A DNA stretch of 64,000 bases from Batillaria attramentaria (GCA_018292915.2 JACVVK020000209.1:651001-715000); one strand, 5' to 3'. Shown: positions 25,903 to 39,063, counted from the stretch's first letter. Made by a program: numbers and translations. The notes: a model not told the origin generated them from the sequence alone.

Positions 25903-26310
25903 CGCTGCAGCGATGCTGATTATTTCGTGAAGAATTTCATCGCTGCAAACCAAATCTACCTGTGACTTCTTTCCTAAAAAAAAAAACAAAAACAAAACTC
26001 TTACTGCAGCAGTACCGCTGCTTTCGTGGTGAATTTCATCGCTGCAAATCAGACCTACCTGTGAATTCTTTCCTAAAAACAAAAATCTTGCGGCAGCGAT
26101 ACCGCTCTTTCGTGACGAATTTCATCGCTGCAAAACCAGACCTACTTGTGACTTCTTTCCTAAAGGAAAAAAAGTTCCCACTGCAGCGATACCGCTACTT
26201 ACGTGATCGCTGCAATCCAGACCTACTTGTGACTTCTTTCCTAACTTAAAAAATCTTACTGCAGCGATGCTGCTTATATCTTTGCTGTATGAGTTACTTG
26301 TGACTTCGAT
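25903..26310. repeat. Diverged tandem array, about 80-90-bp unit, 4-5 copies
   Basis: Repeating order: CTGCAGCGATACCGCT, TTTCGTG, GAATTTCATCGCTGCAAA, CAGACCTACCTGTGACTTC, TTTCCTAAA, then an A-rich spacer. The last unit is truncated. Units differ by about 10-20 percent by eye. Confidence 0.85.
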
Positions 26311-27222
26311 TCTTTCCGAAGAAGAGATGGACTTGCAGATACAAGATACAATCATATGATGTGTGATATATTTGTTTCTGTAGATTTCAGTTTGTTTTGT
26401 TTTTTTTGGTTTTTTTTTTCACGGACCGCCGTCTGACTTCTTTGTATGGATGGTGGAGTTGTGTCGATACTGTGTTTGTTGGTAAAAGACACGATTAACT
26501 GTACTTGTTGCACTGTGAAAACAGTTGAGTACTGGTGTACTGTGTGTACCTCTTGTGTAATTATTTTTTTTCAGAAACACGAAGCACATTTTGTAATCAA
26601 TCCAATTACCCCCAAGATCGTCCCCAGCTCAGGATAATTATGTCATTTCATCATATTCCCTGAAACACGGCATCATTTCACGTGTGTATATATACGCGTA
26701 CCTTGTGTAAAATGCTCGTCGGCTAGCAAGATTCTGTGAACACGAATTAGGCAGTAGAAGCACGTCACAACAGAATTTACTCTATTCAATGTACTTTATG
26801 AATTTTTGCGTGTGCTTGTGGCTGATAGACACAAGATGTCCAGTCAGCATTTTCAATCTTTTGTGTGTGCGTGTGTATAAGAATCGTATCGCTACTTGCC
26901 AAAAGACAACGGGGGTAGCGATCGCGCAAAAGTAATATTCTCTCTTGTAATTCTGCTGTTCACAGAGAGAAAACTATGGATCGCACAAGCTATAGCCTGA
27001 GCAATGAGCAGCGGACTCAAGACTGGAAAGTCTGAATCCAAACCCAAACAGGGTCAAAATTTGAACAACCTGTTTTTCTTTTTCTTTTACACAATTCCTC
27101 TCTAAATGATAATATGGAGGAGAAGCGACATGGTGGCAGAATACGTCAAAAGCCCACCCAAGTAGAGTCAAACTCATCTCCCACTCCCCCCCCCCCTCCC
27201 CCCACATTTCTCTCCATCACTT
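26311..27222. other. Intergenic, no gene seen
   Basis: AT-rich single-copy DNA with a short C-run at 27187-27203. No supportable coding segment. Confidence 0.5.
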
Positions 27223-27613
27223 GAATGATAATAACAATAATGAATGTGTATTGTGTGGGCGCATTACCCAGTTTCTTGCACTGGCTAAAACGCCGCGAAT
27301 TTGAACCCATCACGCTCATGTGAATCACATGCATTCTCTCACACACTGGGCATGGGCACAGTACAATCACGTGGTGCGAAAGGTCAGCTCAGCAATTTAA
27401 GTTTCGGAATTTGGAATTGCATTTTTTTCCCAAATTTTGTTGGGTGAACATTTCCAAAGCAGAGGGGGAGGAAGCCGGAGTACCCGGAAAGAACCCCCGA
27501 CGGTCGGCCCGAATGAACGAGTGAGGAAAAAAAAATCATTGCCCAAGGTGGGACTCGAACCTGACCACTCGCATTGGTGACGAGGTCTTAACCACTAGAC
27601 CACCGACTGCCCC
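27223..27613 (-). mobile_element. SINE-B copy 1 (diverged)
   Basis: Minus-strand element. The tRNA-like head at the right end reads GGTGGTCTAGTGGTTAAGAC with B-box AGGTTCGAGTCCC. The body holds the family phrases CGTCGGGGG, GGCTTCCTCC and TGACC. The 3' end is a degraded ATT-rich tail near 27225. The most diverged of the four copies, so the oldest. Confidence 0.85.
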
Positions 27614-29912
27614 AGACCACTACTTTAGAAGCTGTGCATTCAGGTGACGAGAAAAGGAATGCACCAATGAGCAATATAAAAAGGTGTGATTTGGAGTGGA
27701 GTGGGGAAGAAGGGGGAGGGGGGGGGTGGTCTGTATGAAGACATATAGCTTGGATAATATAACTCAACATTAACCACATACCCAGAATTTGGCCTTTGTC
27801 AAAGGGCTGCACTTCCCGCTATTGAAAGATTCCACCGGGAACACTACAGCGTACGTTCCAACAGACGTCGGAATTCCCTCCCCCGTGACCATCTGGCGGC
27901 AACGGTGTGAACAGACATTGAGCGAAGTCACGACACGCGAACACTGGGGACTGGCAATGCAGACGATAGCAACACGTCACGTCACGGAAACGCGCGTGAC
28001 AGTCACACATTGTCACGTCCCTGTCGGCAAACCCGGTACCAGATCGTCGTGGAAGATATTGGTTGGAAGTGTTTTTTGTTTCGGGAAAATTAACACCTAT
28101 TACAGGCCAAAGGACACAATTGCATAAAATGCCTAGATATATTCCCTATTAGCCTCAGGCATCATGGTCACCCCTAAAAATGCTTCAATCTAGAAACAAC
28201 AATAACCATACACAGGCCATTCAAGGGCTTGCACCTTACAAGAGGGTTTTTTTTTAATTCAATGTCTCCTTTCTGTTCTGGCCTCACAGGAAGAATGCAC
28301 GTCTTTCTGTTTAGGTAAGAGAGCCAGTTCACACGAATCCGCTTGCGTCACTTGTGCTCGACCTCTGTGCAAAAATCGTGCTTTTTCGTGACAACAAAAA
28401 TCGCTACAGACTAGCACACTCGCCAGACAGAGTACCTCAAATAAACACCAAACATGACACCACGGTCAATTTGTGTCCTGGCGCCTACAGCGCCATCCAT
28501 ATTTTTCCTGTGTGGTGATTTTTTTTTTTTTTTTCAATTCGCGGCCCTACGAGGATGGAATGAGATCTTTAACGTGCACACGAGATTGTACGTGCGTGCG
28601 TGCACGAAGTTCGAGACAGGCACCGTGAACGAGTCTGCACCTGAATTTGGAAAGAAAAAAAATTCCACCAAATTCCTGCCCAACAGCGCATCAGTATCCG
28701 TTGAGGACAATTCAGCCACTAGGCCAAATCCCGTGTTTACCTAACTAAAACAAAGAGAACAAGGTGAGGACTACGTGGGACGCTGGTACATGGGGACACG
28801 GGGGTTAACTCAATCAAGTACTTACCGCACACTGGAGTGGACTTGGGACTAGAACTCTTGGAAAATTAGTGTGTCCTGGTGAGTATCTTCCAGACCAGAG
28901 GGTGCCAACGGTAGTTGCTGTGTCTATGGGAGATATATTAATAAAACTCCAGAAAAAGATATCAGAAATGCATCTAACCATTACTGACCAGTCCTTTGCG
29001 AAGTGTATACATTATATCCTGCCGGGCTCAGACACTATATCATAAACTACGGGGAACTCGCATATTTTTTGTAATAACTTGATCACAGTTGCTTAATTGA
29101 ATCCGGAGACGATGTCTGTGGTTTTCCTTAGCAGTTCTGTTGTTTCAGGAAGTTCACTACTCACAGACCGTGCACAGAACAGGAGGTGTTTGTCACTAGC
29201 TAGACAATGGGGTGAGAACACGTCTAACCAAGCGATTGTTGGTGGAGACTGGAAAATTGGACTATGTCAATTTTGTTTGACAGGTCCTCTAGACTAGAGT
29301 TTGTCTTATCACTTAGGCCTGTCAGATGTCGCGTGCTCCATGTCCAAATACTGTTTCGTTTACGCTCGATTGCGATAAGTTCAGCATCCGCCTGGTGGTG
29401 GGTTAATTCCGTGGAGATACAAAGTACCACTGGCGGAATTTGGATACCACGATGATATTTGAAAAGAGAAACAAAAGAAGAATTAATATTTATTACTTTC
29501 CCAGTCCCGTCAGTCACCAGCTCCTTGAAAAATGTTGTACGGAGTAACTGTGGATGTGTTTCATATCGTCCCGAAACGGTTAAATTTGCTTCTACGATTA
29601 TCTTACCGCGTGATTTTAAAAGTGTATGAAGAGTGTCTGCAAAAGTTTATCATTGGAAGATTTGTACGTAATTATGTAAATGTTTTTTTGAAGTAGAAGA
29701 ACATTTCATTCTCACGCCTCATTCTGATTTACATAGGGGCTACGATATTGTAACTGACGCAGTTTCGTTCTTGCGTTTTCTTTGGCTTTAATGCACGGGT
29801 TTCTCAATATTGAAGTGTCGTTGTCATTGTTTGGCTCCTTGTTGCGTGTTACTGAAGCTTTCGTCATGTTCTGTCGTGATAATCCCAAAGGTAACCAGCA
29901 AACCCTCTTGTC

Positions 29913-29946
<34 letters not shown>

Positions 29947-30067
29947 AGAATCAAGGAAATTTTATTTTTCAACGGTAGAAGTAGTTAACGTAAAACAGTC
30001 AATTTTCGTACCTGTCGTTGCTAATTCTAGTAATATCTCTTCTAGTAATATCTAAATAGCGTAATAG
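27614..30067. other. Intergenic, with a short dispersed repeat and (GA)n
   Basis: At 28547-28660 a block including GATCTTTAACGTGCACAC and GGCACCGTGAACGAGTCTGC recurs at 51607-51730 and, more weakly, near 63475-63545. (GA)n is at 29916-29943. No exon was found. Confidence 0.5.

Positions 30068-30138
<71 letters not shown>
30068..30138. repeat. (CA)n array
   Basis: About 71 bp of uninterrupted CA. Confidence 0.95.
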
Positions 30139-30140
<2 letters not shown>

Positions 30141-31164
30141 CCCATGTACATTTAAACAGCGTGATTAACATACAATTATTTCAATACATGTAGGAATGGG
30201 CGAAAATAAACTGCTGGAAGATTAAACATCGTGTGGCATAAGATATTGATTTTGAAGAAGAGCTGTTTGAAAGTTGTGACAGAGCATGCGTCCATGCGCC
30301 TGTAACATGAGAGAGAGAGAGAGAGCTTCGTGCTCTATCAGTACATCACATTACACTCCCCTTGCAGCCATTTTTCATCGGTATGCACACTGTATACTTT
30401 CTCCTTCTTCTCCTGCTGCTCTTGATTGACGTGGAATCCGATTGCCCAGCATCTCCTGTCGATGCCCCTTCTCCCCGCCATCTGTACGGAGGCCACTGCC
30501 CAGCTTGTTCTCTCTAAAAGTCCGTCCCTCCCCTCGCCCCAAAGGGGACATGTCCTATTCGGCCCATGGGGTCGGGTTGCTTAGGCTCGGACACTTTCTA
30601 GCCGGAAGGGGGGGGGGGGGGGGGTCATAGTACGCTTGTCTGCGTTAGTCAGTCCGCCGGGAAATCTTCATGGGTGCAGAGAGCGTAACCCGGGCGCCCG
30701 GCGGGAAAAATTTGGTACCGTCTTAGTGTTGGCGTAGAGAAATTGATGGGCGGGGGTGAAAGTGTGAGGACGGCTGACGTAGATGCAGCGCCTTGACGTT
30801 ATTATTGGCAGTCGTGACATCGTCTTGATGGAGCAAGTGTAGGCGTGGCAATTCCCTGTTGTAATCAACTGACATGTTGGGAGGGTGGGTGTAAGGGGTG
30901 GGGTATAATTGCTGTAGATGTATGCAGCCATGCACTGGATGGCCGGTTTGCACGAAGGTTGAGAAGATGAATGGATGAGCTATGTCTATGTCCTTGTTTC
31001 TGTGTTTGTGTTAGCACTCCTGGCACAAATGTTTACCCACCGCAACAGTGCGAGCAAAGAAAACAAATCCGCACAGTGTTCGCTGTACGTGGAAAACCTC
31101 ACTGGCCATCATAGTCACTCAAACACAGCCAGTAAACGCTATCAAAGAATCTGTCGATTTCATA

Positions 31165-31199
<35 letters not shown>

Positions 31200-33401
31200 G
31201 TGTGTGTGTGTGTGTTGTGTGTGTCACGTTAGTCAATTGTGAACCAAACCACAGGCTCTCACCATACACCTTCTGCTCTCCCGTCCAGTCCTGTATGATG
31301 CTTACCCTCAACTTCTTGCAGTACTCCATGTCTCGCGGTTGTCTGATCATAACCATGCATACATCGCTCTCTACTCTCTGGTCTTGGGTCAACAGATGTC
31401 ATTCTGCCGGACGTCAGTTTCGCAACGATTCTTGCGTCAGGTTTTGAAATGTTACGTTACGTTTCTGGCACAAACTTTACATGTAGTACAATCTTGCGTT
31501 CTCCGATCACACTTAAGGTGTTCCTTTGTACCGGTGTACGACGCAAGATGAACTCCCCGAAGCAATTACTCCCGGGTACATCCAGCACAGAGCTGGACGA
31601 AGCCTCATTGACCCAGGGCGTTCTATGCGTTCGCGTTAAGTGCCCCGGGTCCATGTAGCGTAAAGCTGGAAGTGCCCCGGTGTCACTCGTGCCGGGGAGT
31701 TCCTCTGGCATGATGCACCGGCATTGTTCGGTAGAGATCGATCCACTTGTGACAGTCTTTTGCTTCACTGCAATATCATGAGTAGTTGTACCATGTAAGC
31801 TGCGACTTTCCTGTGTTTCCGAGTGACGAGTATCAGGGCGGATCACCCTTTTTTCCCCTTTCAAAAGAAGGGAGACAACTTGACAGTCTCATCACCTTGA
31901 GTGCTTTCGTTCTCTTTACATCCAGACGGTTACTGGGGGAAAAAAAGAGGGAGGGGGGGGGGGAGAAAGAAAGAAGAAGAAAAAGAAGTACAAAAGAAGA
32001 ACAGAAGAAGTTTATGCTAAGAACAGTACCACTGTGGCCATTTCTGCAATTGAGTTCTTGTCCGGAATTATCTCGACAGAGAGAATCTTCATGTCTTCAA
32101 ATTCCCATCAGGGTCCCCCCCCCCCCCTTCCTTCCTATTACAAAACAAGGATACCTATCTCTGTTCCTTCGGCGCGGGTGGATCAATGTCGTAAGCCTTT
32201 TTCATACACTCTTAAGTTGACAGTTTGTCAGTTGTGAAATTACGTAGTTTTATTGGCTTTCACGTTGGTTTCATTTCACGCTTGCTTGTATGTCTGGAAC
32301 ATCTGCCTGTGCAGTGACCAACTTTTCTCTGTATGTACGCTGGAGTAATTTGGAACTGACAGGTATTAGTTCCTAACATGATGACGATGATGACGAAGAT
32401 GATGACAGTTCTAGGTATCCACCCGAGTAATTCAGAACTGACAAAATAAAATGATGATGATGATGATGATGATGATGTCATTTTTAGTTTACACCCGTGT
32501 TTTCAGAATTGACGAAATAGTTTCTAAGACATGCATGATGATGATGGTGATGATGATGATGATGATGATGATGATGTTGATGATGAGATATAACGCACGG
32601 CTCCACCCTGAGTGCTCACGGCGCCGAGAGGACGACGGGAGAAAAAAATGATAACACTGCAACGCTAGAACACTGTGTCATCAATGCATAAAACCTCTTG
32701 TTCTGTTCCCGCCAGACGTCTTGCTGAGTCAGCGCACAAGTTAGCAATGGCAATGTTTTTCGTTGTGTTGTCAACATTTACTCTCTTTTTTTAAGCGTGA
32801 CAGGGAGGGCCCTTGTGAACCATAAGAACATTTAACCAGTTACAAAAAGGACGTTTTGGAGGCATCCGAGAGATAAGGTGGAGCATGTATGGATTTTCCC
32901 CGAACGCAGAGCTATCATCTTGAACTGAATTGAGTGAGTGAGTGAGTGGGTTTTTGAGGCTTAACGCCGCGCAAGCCACAAAGGTTGAACTGAACTGAAC
33001 CTTTCAAGCTTAGGGTTAAGAGTCTTTACGTGTTCCTTTAAAAACGTCTGATGTTTCGGGCGATCCAGAACTCTTCAGTGATTCGATGAAGTGGTTGTCT
33101 GCCACACGATCCAAACCTGTTCACTCTCTTGGTCATGTATCACGCTCGCGTCTTCAACCGACCGTGTTCTCATTGTTGCGGTGTTGAAACAAGGCGAGTG
33201 ATTCAATGTGTCCTCATGTTTTTTAAACAGGACGACGGCCCCCCGGACTAGCCGTCAGCCAGATACCAATCTCACTGTGACGTCCACCTCTCGACCACTG
33301 GCCAAGCCTGCACGTGACCTGGCGTAAATTTAGCCGTCTCCTTTCGACCGGCCTCTAGTTTGGTTACAACACGTAAAGGCCAGCATGGCGCTTTCTCCAT
33401 T
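30139..33401. other. Intergenic with simple repeats and one retroposon tail
   Basis: G17 run at 30608-30624; (GT)n at 31167-31224; (GAT)n blocks at 32449-32476 and 32534-32580. At 32929-32990 a (GAGT)n tail leads into GGCTTAACGCCGCGCAAGCC on the minus strand, a retroposon 3' end also seen at 38901 and 47930. Nothing coding is convincing. Confidence 0.5.
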
Positions 33402-33552
33402 GTGTTTGAAGTCAAAATGGACGGGAGTGTTTCCGGTGCCACTCTGCTCCAAATAGTAGCACCACCAGGACGGAGTGCTTCCATACAGTAGCACCGCGTG
33501 TTTCCATTTTCAAAGTTGAGTAGCAACGAGTGTTTCCATTTTCAAAGTTGAG

Positions 33553-33674
33553 TTTCGAATCCCGCCGGCTGGGGCCAAATATTTGTGCTGGCCCTTTTTC
33601 TCGTTGCCCCGTCTTTGATATCACCCTTATGTGGTGGAAAAGGACGTTAAACTCCCACACACCCACCCACCCAC
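33553..33674 (+). mobile_element. SINE-A copy 11, 5'-truncated, nested in MITE-2
   Basis: Starts at the B-box (TTTCGAATCCCGCCGGCTGG) and runs to the CACCCACCCACCCAC tail. Flanked by TCAAAGTTGAG at 33542-33552 and 33675-33685, a perfect 11-bp duplication. The insertion therefore postdates the MITE. Confidence 0.9.
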
Positions 33675-33685
33675 TCAAAGTTGAG

Positions 33686-33780
33686 TAGCAAGTCAAGTCA
33701 AATCAAGTCAAGTTTATTTTTCCAACCCTCTGGGGGTACAGGAAAACAAAAATAAAACAAGAACAAGCAAAGAAAAAAAA
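33686..33780 (-). mobile_element. Retroposon 3' end with (GACTT)n tail, nested in MITE-2
   Basis: Begins AGTCAAGTCAAATCAAGTCA, then TTTATTTTTCCAACCCTCTG. The reverse complement of this block occurs at 40211-40268 as AACTTGACTTGACTTGACTT preceded by CCCCCAGATGGTTGGAAAT. Same family, parent element not present. Confidence 0.7.
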
Positions 33781-34020
33781 CAAAAACAAAACACCAAACA
33801 ACAGGAACACACACGCGCACACACACGGCGTCAAACTGAGAAAGGTGGCCGTTCGTCAGCCATACAACGACTTTGACTAACGCTAAGACGTGTGCATGTT
33901 CAGATTTCATACATATGGCTATATATGTGAAAGCAATCATCGTAGATACTTTACAAGCGGGATAGCACCGGAAACACTCGCGTCAATTTTTTTTTTTTTT
34001 TTTTTTTACTACGCCCCGTG

Positions 34021-35534
34021 TTTAGTTCGGTCGTCTGAACCTTCAACATTTCCTCATGTCTGAGCGTGTTTTTTGTTTTTGTTTTGGGTTTTGTTTTTGC
34101 CTGGATTTTTCAAAATAACAAGAAACCCGACCAAGCACCGTGCACTGGCCGGGATCGATAGTATATATATAACACATACAGGTCTTATTCGACAGGGTAT
34201 GATCATTTTCCACGCAAATTTATGCATTTGCGCCAATGTTGCTCGCAAACAAACTGGCACCCACCCCCTCCATACCCCGGCCACATTTGTTTGTTTCTTT
34301 CTTGTTGTTGTTTCTTGTTGTTGTTGTTGTCGTTTGTTTGTTTGTTTGTTTGTTTGTTTGTTTGTTTGTTTGTTTGTTTGTTTGTTTGTTTTGTTTTGTT
34401 TTGTTTTTCCAGCAAGGGTTCTGTCCATTGCGAGTACTGACACCACCACGAACGCTAACCCTAAATCTAAACCTAACCCTAAACATAAACCTAACTTTAA
34501 AACTAACCCGTAACATAACCACTCTAGGGTTTGGCAGAACCCTAGCGGGGAAAACAACAACACCAAAAAAACAAGCATCCCGGTCGAATTTCCCTGTCTC
34601 ATTTTATCACCCACAAACCTATTTATACCTGGCATCTTGGATTTGGTGCATTTGATCATGTCTTATATTAGGATGTATGTGGTATGCTGTGTGAGAACTA
34701 TACTTTGTATGTCGCTTCTACCACTGATATCGATCGTTCTACTGATTACGGGTGTTTCATTCGACAAACTTGTAATACGATCAGAGAGGGTGGTAACACT
34801 TTTTTTTGTATGATCCACGAATATCTATTTACATGTATATCTGGCATTGCTTGAAAGCACACCGTCTGTCAGATCAGTGTTGTGTTTGTTAGGTCTTTTT
34901 TTGTCATAAATGTATTTTCATTGATTGTAATTCTATGCTTGCAACTTGCAGTCTTGAACGAATTTTGGTTAGTTTGTTTTCTCTCTCTTATAAACGCGCT
35001 ACTTCCATTTTTACTAGACCTCACAGTGGTCATTTTACGTTGTGGGGAACAGTTTCACTTTAGAGTGCTCCTGTACGATTGAAATCTCAATAGAGCTCAA
35101 CAGAGATTAATATAGCTCCGAGTGCGATACAACGCTGTTTACACTCTTCGCGAACGGTTGAATATTCAAATTCTCTTACTCTGCGGTTGACAGAACCGCA
35201 ATCCTCTCGCTCAGTCCTTGTGTTAGCAGCGTCACATGTACTCTTCTGTTGGCTCAGTTCCAGTATTTGTGATGCTGTCAATGTGCAGGTGTCTAAGTGG
35301 TACCGTGCTCGACACCAAAACACCCCAGAACGATCTGTGAGACTAAAACTCTTCAAAATTTGGCCTTAGAAAATAATGGTGTACCTGCATCGTACGAGGT
35401 GCTGAGATCAGTCTGGGAGGAGTCTTTGGGAAGAGTTGTCTGCCGTCGGAGACGAAGCGTCCGGTGTGTCAATAGACAAAATAAGGACATTAAATGTGCA
35501 TACTTCAGAATAACTCGACCACAGTGGACAACTA
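34021..35534. other. Intergenic with (GTTT)n and telomere-like tract
   Basis: (TTG)n and (TTTG)n at 34300-34407, then the telomere-like tract. A block near 35240-35310 (ACTTAGACACCTGCAC on the minus strand) recurs near 10760 and 57240 and is probably a dispersed repeat. No gene supported. Confidence 0.5.
34456..34520 (-). repeat. Degenerate interstitial telomere-like array
   Basis: About ten hexamers of the TAACCC type in phase: TAACCC, TAAATC, TAAACC, TAACCC, TAAACA, TAAACC, TAACTT, TAAAAC, TAACCC, then decayed units. Period is kept at six, indicating decay of a (TTAGGG)n tract. Confidence 0.75.
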
Positions 35535-35940
35535 TTAATAATAATAATAATAATAATGAGTATTGTATAGGCGCTTTACCCAATTTCATGAATCGGCTCA
35601 AAGCGCCGCGAACTGAACCCAACACGCACGCTCACGTGAATCACACGCATTCTCTCACACACTGGGCATAAACACATTACAATCATGTGGTGCGAAGGGT
35701 CAGCTCAGCTATTTAAATTTCGGAATTTAGAATCACATTTATTTTTCAAATTTGGTGGGCTGAACATTTCCAAAGCAGAGGGGGAAGAAGCCGGAGTGCC
35801 CGGAGAGAACCCCCGACGATCGGCCCGAAGGAACGGTGCCACATACGAGAAGGAAAAATTCTTTGCCCCGAGAGGGACTCGAACTCCTGACCTCTCGCAT
35901 TGGTGACAAGTCTTTTAACCACTAGACCACCGACCGCCCC
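35535..35940 (-). mobile_element. SINE-B copy 2 (near full length, 400 bp)
   Basis: Minus strand. The head at 35940 reads GGGGCGGTCGGTGGTCTAGT then GGTTAA (A-box) and GAGTTCGAGTCCC (B-box). The D-arm resembles tRNA-Glu. A body of about 300 bp follows. The 3' end forms a perfect stem from GGCGCTTT (35571-35578) and AAAGCGCC (35601-35608), then ends in (ATT)n at 35537-35557. No ORF. The hairpin and ATT tail are shared with LINE ends at 61121-61200 and 62471-62550, suggesting those LINEs supply its reverse transcriptase. Confidence 0.9.
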
Positions 35941-36017
35941 GAGACCACTATCGGAAGAGTTGCCCTTGTCAGTCTGCTTGCACTCTCAAAGTAGTCTAGC
36001 TCAATGAAAAGTGGAGG

Positions 36018-36206
36018 GTGGATGGGGTGTTTGGGTGGGTGTTTGGGGGTTTAACGTCCTTTTCCACCACATAGGGTGATATCAAAGACGGCGCAACGAT
36101 AAAAAAAAAAAAAAGCCAGCACAAATATTTGGCCCCAGCCGGGATCGAACTCACGACCCGAGCATTAGAAGTCCAACGCTCTACCATTCGACCACCCCGG
36201 CTCCCC
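36018..36206 (-). mobile_element. SINE-A copy 12 with 12-bp target-site duplication
   Basis: Complete minus-strand copy with an A15 run inside the body (36102-36113). Direct repeats GAAAAGTGGAGG at 36006-36017 and 36207-36218. Confidence 0.92.
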
Positions 36207-36218
36207 GAAAAGTGGAGG

Positions 36219-36603
36219 TCTAAATGCGAAACAGGTTTTAGAATTTAGCCTGTTAAAATTTGTGCACCGGCATCGTACATGCTTCTTTATAGTTGTGCTT
36301 ACAGGAACAATTTGGTCCAAATGGAGTACGGCTGGAAATCTTTTCAATCTCGATTCATGTGTTATTGTTGCATTGACTTTTTTTTAAATGCGCTCTCACT
36401 CTCGTGTGGCATATGATTGTGAATGTCGAGTTCATTTTGTCAAAATTGGCAAGTTAACATGCAATGTTCGTATTTAGCATTCGATGTATGTATATATGTG
36501 TGCGTGATGTACATAACTTTTTCGCCATTAATGTTGATCAAAGCATCGCTAATTCCGCTGGAGACGATTGTTCAGAAATAAAGTACGTTGATCGTATTTT
36601 GTC
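36219..36603. other. Intergenic, no gene seen
   Basis: AT-rich single-copy sequence running into the next GT array. Confidence 0.5.
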
Positions 36604-36604
36604 T

Positions 36605-36680
<76 letters not shown>

Positions 36681-36716
36681 CGCGCGCGTGCGTGCATGCG
36701 TGCGTGCGGGTGTGCG

Positions 36717-36768
<52 letters not shown>
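36604..36768. repeat. (GT)n(GC)n(GT)n array, 165 bp
   Basis: GT dinucleotide flanks a GC-alternating core (36673-36688) and GCGT variants. Strongly Z-DNA-prone alternating purine-pyrimidine sequence. Confidence 0.95.
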
Positions 36769-36771
<3 letters not shown>

Positions 36772-38308
36772 GCTTTTATTTGGCTATGTATTCTTTCACT
36801 GCAAGCGGACGTCGCCTCAGTGACGAGGTACCGTGGTAACCAGATTATATCCATATCAAAGCGTTCTTTTTTGCGCGGAACTGTGTCCTCAATAAGAGAA
36901 TAAAGCGCTGTTGATGTGCGTGAGGTACGTTTTTCTATCGCCGAGCCCTTCTTTGTAACAATCACAATAATCACAATAATAACACTAACAATAACACTGC
37001 CACAGACGAAAGCGGATCAAATTACCACGCAAACACAACCGTACATACCCGCAGGAAAAAAAAAAGCAAGACACAACAAAAAGTATCATTATGTGCAAAA
37101 TGCACTCATACATCACTTCCAAGACTTCAAGACAGGAGAGCTCTCAACGCACGACTTCGAGACAAGAGAGTTCCCAGCAACTGCACATTGGGGAATACGG
37201 GACTTACACAAGGGCAGACGTGGCTCAAGTTTGCAGCGTCTGTCCGCCATGTCGTGTGGTTAAAACGTCCCCAGAGTCCTCCATACTCACGCAATCTGCG
37301 GCCCGGGACTGTCTGCAGCTTATAAGTCTAACCCCCAACATTCATCTTGATGTCGTCGGACGAAGAAAGGCCCTCGTTACTTAGAAAGAGGGCTCTTTCC
37401 CAGATGTGGCGCAGCGATGCGAGAGGGGAAGAGCAAGAAAATAGGACAAAAATAAAAGTTTGTGGAATTTTTTTCAGAAATTTGAATCACGAATGGTGTC
37501 ATGAAAACAATACCCCCCCCCCCCCCCCAAAAAAAAATAAAAAATAAAAAAATAAAATAAAATAAAAAAATAAAAAAATAAAAAAATCGTATTTTCTTTC
37601 ACGCGTTCATAGTTACACATCAAATTAAGGGAAAACGACGCTTTAAAATCTAGGTTTACGAAAGGAAATAGAAATTTCAAGCTGAGTAGAAGAGCATCTC
37701 CAAATGCCAGATTGTATTTCTGCTTTCACGTCAAAAGCTCCCCCCACTTCTTAACTTTCAGTTCCTTGCTCCTTCTCCATGTGAGCACACCGCTGTTTTA
37801 ATATCCTATCCTGCGGAGATGGGCAGAAAAAAAAGAAGAAGAAGGGCAAGAAAAAAGGACCAACAGTTTTTTCAAAGGAACGGGAAATTGCAAATCTTCG
37901 CTTTTTACCAGCTCGTCAGACGTGGCGGGATCCATGCGTGAAATCTTTGCACGGGCGATCGAATCTGATTGGACCTTAATTGTGCAACTCTGCCACCTCA
38001 GAGACAAGCTGCGGCGCCCACGATTAAAGCTGGCCATCACGAAGTGGCCGAGACATTCAGTCCGACTTCCTCATCTCTTTACAGACATGACATGGCCGTC
38101 TGGCGCTAGTGTTGTGTGGACGTGAGAGAGTGGCTGGAGGTGAGGCAGAGGCTCGGCGACATCAGAAGAAACTGGCGGATGTTGTGTGAAGGCTGAAAGA
38201 AGGAACGTGAAGTGACCGAGGTGTTAGGATCATGAATGAGGATGAAGGTTGTGAAGGTGAAGTGCGCGCACGTGGACATGTCGACACGAGCGCTCACACT
38301 GACACACA
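36769..38308. other. Intergenic, no gene seen
   Basis: C17 run with an A-rich AAATAAAAAATAAA tract at 37515-37586. Otherwise single-copy DNA without recognised coding sequence. Confidence 0.5.
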
Positions 38309-38318
38309 CGCGCGCGCA

Positions 38319-38395
<77 letters not shown>

Positions 38396-38536
38396 TTGAA
38401 CTAATAACACTGTGTGGGATTGATTTGGATTGCGGGCCCTGAACTGTCTGGCTCGAAACACTGGTAAGCAGAAATTTGGTTGGGGTTTTGTTTTCCAGTT
38501 GGAGTAGAACTTCCATGCAGACGGTGCCTGTCAAGG

Positions 38537-38598
<62 letters not shown>
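38309..38598. repeat. Two (CA)n arrays 145 bp apart
   Basis: CA at 38320-38393 (preceded by CACGCGCGCG) and at 38538-38598. Unique sequence lies between them. Confidence 0.95.
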
Positions 38599-38599
<1 letters not shown>

Positions 38600-39063
38600 C
38601 GTTCGTCCGGGTTCCCCACCATTTTTGGCCTGGATATGCCACTTCTTTACGAAGATGCATCCTGCCATCTATAAGAACCACATCTCGTCCATTTCTTAGC
38701 CAGAACACTGATTGTGACGTGTCAGAATGCAGATCCCTAAATGTCAAGAGCAGTTCCGGGCATGCTGAGACAGTTGTCTAAAAATACAAACCGGTCCTCT
38801 GTCACGAACCGAAAGAAACGTTTTTGGGTTTTTTCTCCCCCTTTTCCTTCTCGATTTTTGTAATCTGACGTCATGCTGAGAGCTGGCAAGCGCAGTGTCA
38901 GTTAGTTAGTTAGTTAGTTAGTTAGTTAGGGCTTAACGCCGCGCAAGCAACAAAGACTACGTGCACGTGCTGCCGATGCTTGTCACAGTTAAATAACATA
39001 ATCGTGCAGGTTAATTGCTTTTTATGTCGCTTGTACGTTAGGTTCATGTTTTTAAAAGTACAG

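Larger units (their letters stand above)
33402..34020 (+). mobile_element. MITE-2, copy 2, carrying two nested insertions
   Basis: Left end TGAAGTCAAAATGG then GGAGTGTTTCCGGTGC; right end TAGCACCGGAAACACTCGCG, a T-run, and TACTACGCCCCGTG. The interior matches copy 1 (GCACCACCAGGACGGAGTG..., CGACTTTGACTAACGC). A 5'-truncated SINE-A and a (GACTT)n-tailed retroposon end lie inside it and account for the extra length. Confidence 0.8.

Noticed and set aside
24430..26310. CRISPR-like repeat-spacer array
   Set aside because: Units are degenerate, spacers are not distinct, the DNA is eukaryotic and there are no cas genes; these are minisatellites.
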